NCBI RefSeq assembly: GCF_028858725.1
Contig: NC_084763.1
Span: 51,034,152-51,098,151 of the forward strand
From: Colius striatus
Taxonomy: Eukaryota; Chordata; Aves; Coliiformes; Coliidae
Length of the DNA: 64,000 bases
Reading direction: 5' to 3'
Below, one piece after another: positions 36,795 through 48,200 of this stretch. Position 1 is the first letter of the stretch. Every line of letters begins with the position of its first letter. The translations under genes and the position numbers were made by a program. Under the pieces are notes generated by a model. The model saw only the letters and a list, made by a program, of their open reading frames with translations, had not been told where the DNA came from and ran no database searches.

Positions 36795-36880
36795 ATCTTT
36801 TTGTGCCTCAGCTCTGGCTGTGTAAAATGGGGATAATGCCACCCTGTCACTGCAAGATGACAGAGCAAATAAATTTACCC
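36795..36880 (-). mobile_element. MIR-like SINE relic
   Basis: The plus-strand reading TTGTGCCTCAGCTCTGGCTG followed by TGTAAAATGGGGATAATGCC matches the reverse complement of the MIR core as I remember it (GCCTCAGTTTCC, then TGTAAAATGGGGATAATA). MIR/CORE-SINE relics are ancient in amniotes. Only about 85 bp is recognisable. Confidence 0.55.
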
Positions 36881-39800
36881 ATATTTGTGACAGGCTTTAA
36901 TCCTAAACTGTGAGTTTCCTTCCTGCCATGGTTGGGAAAGGAAATTAAGTTATTTCAAGCTGTCCTGGTTGCTTCTCAGACCTCCAATGCTGCCAAAAAT
37001 GTCTTTCCCTTGTGCTTCTCCAGGCTGGCCATTTGTTGGAGATGGCTGTGGCCTGAAGGTGCTGAAAAGAGCTACTGGGACCCAGGATACCCATCCCTGT
37101 GCTCACTTGAATTCTGCTGTCCAAAAGCTGCCTGCAAAAAGATGCCCCTGAAGGATTAAAGCCCATTTTTATGTCTCTTTATGATGTTCTGTGTCTGATC
37201 ACACTCAATTGCTTACAAAGCACCACTGTAGGCCAAGAACACGCCACTGCTCTCCAGAGAATGTGACATGCTGTGTCCTTGCCTTACACTAACAAAGGAA
37301 AGCCTATTACAGCTTCAACTTGACTATTATGAACTTTGCCCTGTTGGCAAAACAGTACTGTTCCAACAGTTACACTATTTTTAACTCAGGTTTTGGACAC
37401 AAGTTACTAATTCCAACTGTACTGACATCCACAACACAGATACAACAAATCACCTACTTCTTGATCACAATTCCTTTCACAGGATTAATGTCTACATTTT
37501 CAAACCCCTTTACAGAAATGAAGTGAGCTATGGATCTGGAAGCACAGCTTTTCCATCTTTTCCTTCACTCAGGGTGCCAGCTGGAGCCAAGCATGCACCA
37601 TTCTAAAATAGGAAAAAAACCTGTGTCCTCAATTGCTCCTGTATTGTCAGCCAGCACAATCTCTTGCTGCCTCACTGTGTCCAGTTTCCCACCTGGAGAA
37701 CTGCACCATGTCGCTGGAGAAGTTTTTTTCTTCAACTGAAAGGATTTTCATATATTTCAGTGACCTGTGATTACATGTGTAAGTCTTTGACGTTGAGATA
37801 TTCCTAGCAAATTACCAATTGTCAGAGGTTTATCTGTCTCTCTCACCATACCTCAGCATCATTTTAATTAGCTAGGCATAGCAATACACAAATCTATGTG
37901 TGGAGAAAGAATGAAGAGTGACAAATCCTGACTTTGTTTTCTCTCAGAACTTCCATGGCCTATGGCTGTGCAAGGAAAGCAGAACAATGGTTCATGATCC
38001 GCTGCAGGGCACAGTAGACTCGACACAGCCACAAGATTACTTTGTAAGTCCATCCAAAGTAGGGAAGGGACATGCTGACCCACAGTCTGTGGGCCCCATG
38101 GTTTGAGGGTGACCTAGAGATGGCTTTTGTTGGCAATGGAGACATATCCACTGACTTGAGTGTGAGCAACGTGACTATGACTAGGAGTCTCACCACACAA
38201 AACATATGGCAACGCTCAGGTCTACAGTCTCTAGGATCTCCCCTCACTTCTGCACTTCTTTTAGCCCTTACACTCATGTGTTTTATTTCTTCTGCTACGC
38301 AGATGTGCTGTCCTGCTTCTTTCCTTCCATAGCTCACTGTTGCTCTTAAAGTCAGCTGGTCATTCTTCTTTCTCCATGTGCCTCATCATCCCTTCTGTGT
38401 GGAAGAAAGAAGGAGAGCAGGACTAGAAAGATCTAGCACCAGCAACTGAAAGCAAGATGAAACCTCTTCTCTCACATCATAAAGAGATATCAAAAGTACT
38501 TGAAGGGCTGGAAACACTAGAAGCAATAAAAGAAGTGGATTTCAAAAAATGTGGTGCAAGGACAAGAGGAAAACAGAGCATCTTCCAGTCTCTCCCAAAG
38601 CCATCTCTTCCCATGGATGGCTTGAAGAAGCATCTGAATATGGCATGTACCAATAGATAAACATGCAGCTCAGGCAAGCCAAATATGGTTTCCTTAGCAG
38701 AAACATTTCATAGAAATGCTGCCTAAATAAAGGCTACAGGATTTCATCTGTGATATAACAGACACCAAGTAAACGCAATGTTACTGCAGGGGGTAACACA
38801 ATCCAAACTGCTTGACCCAGAGGTTCTGGCACTACACATCAACTTTGTTGCTCTTTCCTATACCTTTTTCAGATTTACCATATCCTAGAGATGAGGTGCA
38901 TAAAATGCACACAGTGTTGGTGATGCAGACTGTGAAAGAGGTGTACATGGTGGCAGGAGGAGTGGGTTACAAGCAGGAAAGGGACAGAGCTGGAGGCTCC
39001 TTTGTAAAACAGGGTTCTGTTTCTGCTGCAAACATCTTACACAGCCCTGGTCTTATTACTTTAGAGTAAACTTTTCACAAATGATCACTATTTTTACATG
39101 ATACATTTTCCGAGTATTTAATGTGAGAACTGAAGGCAGATTCTTCTCAGTGCTGAATTCTAACAAGTGCCTCCTGGTTGTGCTTTCCACACGGAGGAGG
39201 TTATAAACAGTACCCTGAAAAAACAGTCCCTACTTGTCTTAAGACAGACACTCAAAATGGAAAGCTACTGTTGACAATTCTGGCTTTAATCTTTGTACAC
39301 TGATGCTAAGGAGAACATGGCTTAAAAACGCCCGTTTGGAAATGAACAGTTCTTTATTCATTGCATGCTCTGAACAACACACCCCGAACATGGCATAGGG
39401 CCACTTGGAATGGGGATAACAAAAAGAAATAATAATTATTCATTCACTGAATGCAGCAGTGGGTCTGTAGAAAATTTAATAAAGGACCTCATAAGGCTAT
39501 ATCACAATGCCCTAGCTCAAAACTGTACAGGCAGTCTTAATGCCCAGTCTGTCCTGACAACTCATGCCTTCTTTAGATACAAAGATTATATATGTTAAGT
39601 ATCAACGAGTGAAGAGCGGGAGGGAGTTCTTTTGGGAACAGTCTGAAATACTCTGTTCCTTTTTTCCTGGCTGAGGGCATGCAGTAATCATGACACAGCC
39701 TTGTATTTGAAATGTTCTTGATGCCCAAGACCCAAAGCATGATCAGTGGACTATGGTGGCAGCTCAGGGCAGCTGCGCGGGAGCAGGACATCTCCTGCCA

Positions 39801-41217
39801 GATGGGAAATAAACCTGTCATTTGCTTCTGCTCTAAATGAGACACCGAAAAACACACATAGAGTGCAAGGGGGGATTTTTAAGAACTATAGTTCAAATCC
39901 TATCCATGCTGGGTGACATCCTGCCCCTGCTGAAGTCAGCAACACTCACCTGCCAAGATTTCACCACTGCTTTGTGTTTGTGTACTCATCTTTATCTCTG
40001 TCTCTCTTTCTCTCCTGCCTGGGGTTTTGTTCTGCAAACTTATTATTTTTCTTTTTTTCCCTAGTTTCTGGGAAGTTTTTAAATCCTGTGCTGGTATCTG
40101 TTTCACTGATAGGATACTTCCCTGAGGATAAAGAGTAATAGTTTGATTTGGGACCCTGTGAACCCTCAGGCACCAAAAGTTTATCGCTTGTTAGAGGGGT
40201 TTTTTTGTAATTTGGAATCTGGCTGTGACAGGTAGAGGCATAGAATACATTCAGGCCATAGGAAAAAGACTTTGTGGGTGAGTGTTTTCAAGCCCTCAGG
40301 TCTTTCTTTAAAATCTCAGAATGTCAACTGTGCAACAGCCTGTCAGTGAGACAGATGCACTTCTGAAAGTGATGCAGAAATGAACACAAAGGAAACAAAA
40401 GAATCTAGGCAAGTAACAAATAAGCTACCCACAAGTATTCATCCTCAAGCAAAAAGCATACTAGCTTACATTATGTTATGTAGAGAAAATAAGATTTACT
40501 GCTTACTTTATACAGATAAAACAAGATTTACTGAATGCTAATTCTTCTCATCATTGTATCACAGACTACAGAGGCAATGCTAGAAATGGTGACAACCTTT
40601 GTATCTAAGTCCCTGCTTCTCTCACAGAGAGCATCCTCATCAACTTAATGGAAATGTAAATATAAAACATTCACTGCCATAAAAGTCTCTGGAGACAGAG
40701 CTTAAGTAGCATGATTAGTATGGAAAATGCTTCATAAATCCTAACTCAAATAATCTCTGGTAGTCTAAAGGATTCATCTCATTATGACTTTCAAACAGAG
40801 CCTTGTTAATTCTCACTTCACTAATCTGTGACCTTGAAAATTCCCTCTCTGCAATTCAGTAAAGTGTTGACAGCCAAGTGAAACAGGGAGGTATTTCAGC
40901 AAGGGCTACAGGTGACAGAATATATTCCAAAACACTCACTAGTTTTATATAATATACTGTACCTGACTAAATTAAATGAGGTAACAAGTCTTTCAAAACT
41001 TATCATCCAGCATTTGTAATTTAACATTTTAAATCAAATTTCATAATCTATCAACTAATTTATGTCCTAGAATATTTTGCAAGGCAAGTATAGGAACAAA
41101 AGGAGTTCTGCATTATGTGTATTTCTCCCAACATATCTCTGAGATGAAATACCTAATTTTGGAGCTAAGTTGCTACTGGCCCTACTCTTTTCAGACTGCT
41201 ATTAGCAATAAAAATGT

Positions 41218-41252
41218 GCATATACACACACATACACATATAAATAAATAAA
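41218..41252. repeat. Short CA and TAAA microsatellite
   Basis: An imperfect ACACAT run followed by about three AAAT units inside a GPR158 intron. Confidence 0.8.
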
Positions 41253-41639
41253 TGGAGATACATACGTTAGTACAGACTTGTAGATGTAAATCTCCTGGTA
41301 CTGCTAAGGTGGCTGCACAGTTTGCTGAAGTTTACTGCACAAACATAACTTTGCCTATACAGTACTTTGGTAACAGAACATAAGAAATTGTGTCACTTTG
41401 TTCAGGCTCAAGAGCTGGCTTTGACCTTAAGTGTAATTTGAAAAATGCTAAGAACTCCTGTAAATGTAAGTATACCTTAAAAAATGATCCTGGTTCTTTC
41501 CAACACTAGGCAGACAGCAGTTTATGCATTTTCTCACCAAAAAGTGACTACTGATCAGATTTAGGTATTAAGATCAGAGTTATTGATCACCACACTACCA
41601 TAGCTATAAAACTCAAAGAATAAAAACACTATTTTACTG

Positions 41640-41816
41640 TGAGAGTGAGGGAGCCCTGGCACAGGCTGCCCAGAGGGGTTGTGGAGTCTCCTTGCTTGGA
41701 GGTCTTCAAGACCCACCTGGACATGTTTCTATGCAACCTGATCTAGGTGAACCTGCAGGAGAGTTGGACTATATGATCTCTAAAGGTCCCTTCCAACCCC
41801 TACCATTCTGTGATTT
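41640..41816 (+). mobile_element. CR1 LINE 3' end fragment (about 177 bp)
   Basis: The fragment starts in the ORF2 C-terminus (CACAGGCTGCCCAGAGGGGT) and runs through GGTCTTCAAGACCCACCTGG to the 3' UTR (AGGTCCCTTCCAACCCCTAC) and a CATTCTGTGATT tail. The sequence is close to consensus-like CR1 and severely 5'-truncated. Confidence 0.93.
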
Positions 41817-42896
41817 GTTTGCCATTGTGAAACAACCACCACTATCAATGTGTTAATAAAACTACACCATATAACTGGCTCTGAAATGCAGTAACACTTT
41901 GATGCAAAATGAGTTAGTGCAGATGACATCACGTTCCACATTTAATTCCCTTTTCTTATTAATTTTACATCATCTCTGGTGAAAGTACCATTCCATTACT
42001 CAAAGAACAGCTATGTTTTATCAGTACACCCCCTCCAAAAGGGCACAAATGGAGACGCATTTCAAGACACACTTCCTTATACCCCTCTCTGTGAGATTTC
42101 GGCAGGGAGCATATTGACACATGAGATATCAGTGTGCCTGACAGCCTCTGAGATCTTACAGGGAGTAGAGAGGAGCAGGGGCACCTTAGAGTAACAGAAA
42201 GTTCTTGGTGAAGCTGACAGAAGTATTTTGCCCTTTAAAACCGCAATGCTTTACACCACTTTCAGAGAAAACACTCCTCATAGTCCCAAGCTGTTTCCCT
42301 CCATCTCATCTACACTCTCATGTGGAGAAGCCAACTTTACCTCTCCCTAATCCTCAGCAGCATAGCTCTCTGTCAGGGAGATATCCATGGGGAAAGGAGA
42401 AAAAAGGGAGAAAGATAAGAATTTTTTTCACATTTCAAAACAGTGATGTATTTGAGATAGTAGGAGGCACACCTGGGCTATACTAGAAGCAATGACTAGG
42501 TGGAAGAGCACCAAAGCTGTGCAGCCAACAGGAGGAAGAATCCTATACTGTATAACTGAACCCTGGCATTGGGAATCCATTGTTTGTTATAAAATTAAAG
42601 AAACAAAAATGAGTCATTTTTTCTCCTTGATATGATTTCTACGGGATGTCATTTGCCAATCCCAAGCACTGTCAGTGCACCTAACACACACATTTGATCT
42701 GCATTTCCTATTCCCATTACTCTGATACTAATTTCTATAAGGTTGTGAGTGAGTGGTCTTGCAACTTCTTTGCCTCCTCACACATGAGAGCTCTGCCCAG
42801 TTTTGTGGTGCAGCAGCAAAAAAGTCTCCATCAATCTAGACACATTTTCTCTCTTTAATAGTGTAGAAGAGCTAGATATCTTCTGCCTTCAAAGAT

Positions 42897-42965
42897 GAAG
42901 GTTGGGGGTTGGACTAGATGATCCTAAAGGTCCCTTCCAACCCCTACCATTCTATGATTCTATGA
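42897..42965 (+). mobile_element. CR1 LINE 3' terminal stub with octamer tail
   Basis: About 70 bp consisting of GGTTGGACTAGATGATCCTA, AGGTCCCTTCCAACCCCTAC and two ATTCTATG octamers. It is the same subfamily type as the 41640 fragment and lies only 1.1 kb away in the same orientation. Confidence 0.92.
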
Positions 42966-43221
42966 AATTTCTTGAGCACCCATCACTTTGTTACTAACAT
43001 CCAAGTTACAAACCTTTGAAAGTCATGGAAGCCTTAGTAGATTTGAATTACGTTTAACTTCTCAGACCATTAAAAAAATCTATACCATTTTTTAATTTCC
43101 CTGGAAGCATTTCACATGATATTGGGTTGTCTGATGAAACTTTAGGATATTCTACAATAAGAAAAAAAGAAGAGGCAACCAAACTTTATTTTAGCAATTA
43201 ATGATTAGAAAATGAACATAC

Positions 43222-43460
43222 CAACAGCCATCATGTAATCCCAGCGGTCTATGAGGCACATTTTGAAGATCAGGTGGTCAGATGTTTGCCCTTGCCCAAT
43301 AAGTGGAATGTTTCGCTCCAAATTTTGGGTTATTGCACAAGTCCAGCCAACGAGAAACCAAAAGACTATCAGGAGAATAACAGCCAGCATCCTCATCACC
43401 CTTCCGCCTGTCATGTACGGAATACGTTGAGCAGTTCGGGACAAGAACACCTTCAGAACC
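43222..43460 (-). CDS. GPR158: GPR158 exon encoding end of TM3, ICL2, TM4 and ECL2
   Basis: This 239 nt exon has one base completing a split codon, 79 codons and one base of a split Ala codon. The acceptor is CTGAATTTTTCAG|G and the donor is TTG|GTATGT. It encodes VLKVFLSRTAQRIPYMTGG (end of TM3 and intracellular loop 2), TM4 (MLAVILLIVFWFLVGWT) and extracellular loop 2. The loop contains the Cys of CLIDRWDY, which in class C receptors normally disulfide-bonds to the top of TM3. It is the most 5' GPR158 exon I can find in the window. The next upstream exon, expected to encode TM2 and TM3, was not seen in 43461-64000. Confidence 0.95.
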
Positions 43461-45084
43461 CTGAAAAATTCAGACAGTGCAGAATTAGGAACAGCACCAG
43501 CAGTGTCACAGGAATCAGATGTTAATTTTATTTCATTATCAGATTATTAATAAAAATTCTTTTCCCAGACAGTACGTGTGAGAGTGAAATTTTAAACATT
43601 ACTACTTTCATATTCATTGTATTTAAAAGGAACCGATTGCTGCCCAGAGAGTGCTGCACAGCAATAATAGAAAATATTAACTATGCTTATATAATATGAG
43701 CTATGTTAGAGACACACATTTGCATGCTGTGTTGTCAAGCTGTTTTGTATCTTCCAGCTCCCAGTGGAAGACTTATGTCTTTGGAAAAGGGAAGGTCATT
43801 TCCATAAAACAGCAACCACGTGTGAGATTTCATTTCATGTTGATGCTGTCTGTCTGCTTATTCCCAATTGTGCTATTTCCAGAGGAAAAAAAAAATCACT
43901 TCTTGGATATTTTTTCCATTGAGTTTGGTGCTTTGGAGACAATAATCTAATCCTTGTAGAAACAACTATTGAAGGCATTTTGCTAACTATGTGGTTTCTG
44001 ACTTGTTTAGAGGCAACAGCATATATTTTGAGCTGGGACAGAACCATCATGAGGAAAGACATATCATATGTCAGGTACATATACTATGTAACAGCCACTG
44101 AACATGTAACACTCATTTCAAACATATTTGCACTTACTATTAGGATAGGTTTACTCCCACCAAGAACCTTTCAAGGAAATATCACCTGCATTTCCTACCC
44201 ATCATCACCTGCCAAAGCAGAAAGAGATTCTGCTGGGAGCATGAAGTCAATCAAAATTTGAGGAAATTGCCTTGGGAAGAGGAAACAGTTTGTCTCTTTA
44301 TATAGTACAGGGCATATCTTTGTCTTGCCTGTAGCATAGGATCTGCCAGAAGCATCTCACCTTCTCCTAGTACTCTCCTATGACAAAAAGAGGCCATGAG
44401 GCAGTGTTCCTGACTTGACTTTGCCAAGCTACCAAGGCTGAGCAGTGAGGAAAAGCCATCATAGAAGTTTTCATGTACTCAAACTTCTGGAAGCAGATGG
44501 GCTGAAGTTTAAAGGCTGTTTTAGAGACTGGGGTGAGGAGTCTTTCAAAGTGAATAGGTGAGCTCTTTCAGTGAGCTCTTTCAGGACTTTGTCCTCAAAA
44601 CCACGGTAGTTCTTGATTCCTGAGCATGAACACGGCCAGTGGATACTCTTGATATCCATGAAAGGACAAATAATCAAGGGAATTTGAATTTTTTCAGAAA
44701 GTCAAGTTTTAAAATGCCCTTGTCGTGTCTGAAGTCTTTTCAGTTTCACCAAGCCAACTCTCAAACTGTTCCATGGCCAGGTCTGCCTTTTCAGTGAAAA
44801 AAACCCAAAACACACACTCCAGATTAATACTTATGATTATATTTGTCTAAGACCAGGCAGAAGCAACCGATGTTGCCTCTCAAACATATAACAGAGCTAC
44901 ATCTTTTAAGCCAGAAGTGCAAAAGCTTTTCCATATCCATAAAAACAAACGTTTGACTACAAACACAGCCTTTACAGTGTGCATTAGGTGAAGTCAGAGA
45001 TCTCAATATGCTCAACATTATTCATCTGTTTCCCTCCCACAGGGAGTCACAGTTTTTGATCTTTCCATGTTTGATGGATGTTCT

Positions 45085-45262
45085 GCCCTCCCTTTACAGA
45101 TGCAAAGTGGCTTAGGTTGGAAGCAGCTTCCCAAAGATTTCAGGCAGGAAAGAGAGAAAACTTCACAAAGACGGGAGACTTCCCTCCACATTGCTCAGCT
45201 GTAGGGCTGCTATTACAGGGCAGCACTCACAAAGTCTTGGGTTTAAACACCAGAAATCAGTA
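45085..45262 (+). mobile_element. Possible MIR-like SINE relic
   Basis: The order of pieces matches a MIR: CCCTTTACAGATGCAAAGTG, then a segment like TTGCCCAAGGTCAC (CTTCCCAAAGATTTCAGGCA), then TTGGGTTTAAACACCAG in place of GGGATTCGAACCCAG. The match is weak and could be chance. Confidence 0.35.
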
Positions 45263-48200
45263 AGCAAAGGCTTTACTCCTGCGTATTGTAGATGATGGTG
45301 AGTACTTAGCCTCTTTGAAGGGAAGGAAAAGGTATTCGTTTTGTAGCCAACTGGAAAACATCTTTTTGCAGCTACAGTTTGCCATTGGAGAAAAATCTCA
45401 TCAAAATATTTCTAAAGGTTTAAGAATTAGAGAAATCATCCAAACCAGCTGAAAACTACTAGAAATTTTGGAGCCACGACTTTTTTTCCAGTACTAGTTC
45501 ATTAGCAGCTGATTGTGAGACAGTTTTCCAAGGGAGAGAGATGGGCTGGTGTTACATTGTTGATCTAAGCACACTGAGGCAACACTTTGCAGTACAACAG
45601 TGAAAATCCCTCCAATTTGGATCAAACCACTTTTTTTTTTTTCTGCTCTATTTCACAAAAATAAGGATCCACCATTGTCACCATTTCTACCTTGGACATG
45701 TAGGTCTACATGTAACCCAAACTTTATGGGGTTTTCCTGAGAAGCTGTAAGGAAACCTGTGATTTGTAGTGTCAAAAGTCATCTTTCCAGAGGCTGTGGC
45801 ATATAACCAGAACACCAACTCCAGAGATGCAGTTCTCACATCTTCCTGATGTAATATGAATCCTAACCCACAGTGCTCACAGGCTCAACACTGGCCAACA
45901 TGCTCCATCTCCCTTCTTATGTATCATTGAACATGTATCAAAGCAGAGGCAAGTACCCTGGAGTTTCCCTGCCTGACTACTCACCAGGCTGAAGGGTCAT
46001 TCTTTTTCCTGTATCTCTGGCTCATCTATCAAAGTTCACTATAAAAAAGTTGAATAGCTGCAATATGAGCCAAAATTGCCTCTGTAAAAGTGTATTGTCT
46101 GATGACTGATACTCTCCATGAGAAGTTCTTGATTCAAATCCCTAACCTGACTTCCAGGTAAACAATGCTCAGTGCTCCCTTTTCACACTGTTCTATATCT
46201 AGATATTGGTTTGAACAATCTATTGATGAAATGAGAGAGATTTCTCACAGGGAGGTAAGAAGTGGAGCTCGTGGGCTGCATCTATACTATTAAACATGCC
46301 CAGGCTTGTCCCTGGCACTGATGCCAAACCAGCACAGAACAGTCAGTATTTGCACTATTACCCTCCGACACTGGGCAGCTGCACGCAAAGTGCCCACTGT
46401 GATGGCCAGTGCCAGCTCCTGAACCACGTCATGAAATGGCTTGGGAGCATTCAGGTTAGCACAGGCCAAGGACTACTAAAACAATTCAGCAGAGTGGAGG
46501 ATGGACCTCCAGCACCCTGGAATGTTCCCTGATGATAATTTATGAATATAGATATAGCCCTGGATTAAATCCCTGCACAAATCAATGACTAATTATATGT
46601 ATCAAGTAAGGCAAGGTCAACTGGAAAGGCTCATGATCCTGTCCTATCTACATCCAAAATGCCTGGTAGCATCCAACAGTGCCCTGGTAGAAGATTGGGC
46701 ACTGTTTGAGACACATGACCTCTGATCTAAGGCAGAAAAGGAAACTTAATCGTCTTTCTCCGCATCGTCTAGCGTTTCTACCAGCTAAACCAAATTAGGA
46801 CATGCAATCCACTTTTCTGTGCTGTTGTTGGATAATCAAACAATCATTTTCAGTGACATGTCATCAGCTCCATTTACAGGCAGATGAGACACAACACTGC
46901 AATGTGTTCTATCTGATTTGCTGGAAGACACAGATGCTTTCAAGCAAAGCTTTGACCTACAGACAGCTACGGGCAGCATTAAAGCTGATATGCAATAGCC
47001 ATCCTTTCTACAGAGTAAACAGAAGGAACAGTTCAGGCTGAATGACCTGCCTGGAGACCACTGCAGGTAACTCCCAACTCTGCTAGCTGTACCACCAAGT
47101 CTGGGAAGAATTATGCTATGTGGTCTGAGACCATATATGCAAATGGTCTCAAATTGAAATTAAAGAGACTAAACACTGAGACCTGAAAGTCAAGGGAAGC
47201 CCATCAGCTGTGAAGAGAAGTGATGCTGCAAACAGACCTGAAGCAGAGGGAGAGAGTTTGCTGGTTCATAGGATTGACTGGGATCACCAGCTTGGAAAGA
47301 GCAAGCAAAGTACGTGGCTGCTCCTGTAGAAATTACATCCTGAGATGTAATGTGTGATCTTAGAAATTATACTAAACTTTCATATCATATCAATAACCTG
47401 TCCTGTGAACAGAAATCATGGCCCCCAAGCTATCAGATGACTGCATAAGGGGCAGGAACAACAGGTGAAGGATCCTGCTTTGACAGCAATGACCTGGCAC
47501 AGTTTGTTTATTTTTTGTTTCTAGCATCTGTCATTTTGTGGCTCTACTGAGTCATCCTGTCAAACTGTCCTGTTCCAGACTGATGATTTTTATTGTGATA
47601 CAAAAGCTACATCAGAAAGATAATGGGTCAAGCTCTTATAAAGTAAATTGCCCTCATGTGGTGCAGGGATTATGTCTCATCTGCTTCTGCTGAAGTAACA
47701 GTGAACAAGCCACTAGTCACTTCAACTTTGTAAACTACTAAAAGTAAAAAGGTATTGATGGCATATGTATGGAACTATGTCAATACTAAAGAGAGTACAC
47801 TTCACACTTGAAACAGAGGCACACACACCTACCCAAATACTGAGTGTAAGTTTTATTTCTGCATCAGGAAAGATGACCAAAGAAAGAACATCAATGCTTA
47901 AGAACTCACAAATTGTACTTAGATGCACTCATACCACCAGTTATTGGCCCTTGGCTAGAAAGGATAAAACTCAACTGAGAGAGAAATGAACAGCTTTCTA
48001 AACAACATCCCAGCTGAAAGCCTCAAATTAGTCATTGTCTACTTCCCAAGTGATTTCTCAAGACCTCAGTATAGAACAGATGTGAAGCCCAGCACTGAAG
48101 CAGATACTCACTGAAATTGGGATGACATTTTTCTTTCTTGAGTCTGATCATCTTGAATCTGAGCAAACCTGAGCTGAGAGCCATGCCATATCAACAGCAC

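Larger units (their letters stand above)
30756..43221 (-). other. GPR158: GPR158 intron (12.5 kb) hosting CR1 fragments
   Basis: This is a phase 1 intron with donor GTATGT and acceptor TTCTCACAG. It holds CR1 fragments at 31464-31501, 35575-36435, 41640-41816 and 42897-42965, a MIR-like relic at 36795-36880, and a short AC/TAAA microsatellite at 41218-41252. The remainder (31502-35574, 36881-41217) shows no gene or recognised element. Confidence 0.88.

Noticed and set aside
44559..44586. 14-bp direct repeat GTGAGCTCTTTCAG occurring twice
   Set aside because: Minor slippage duplication in an intron; no further structure.
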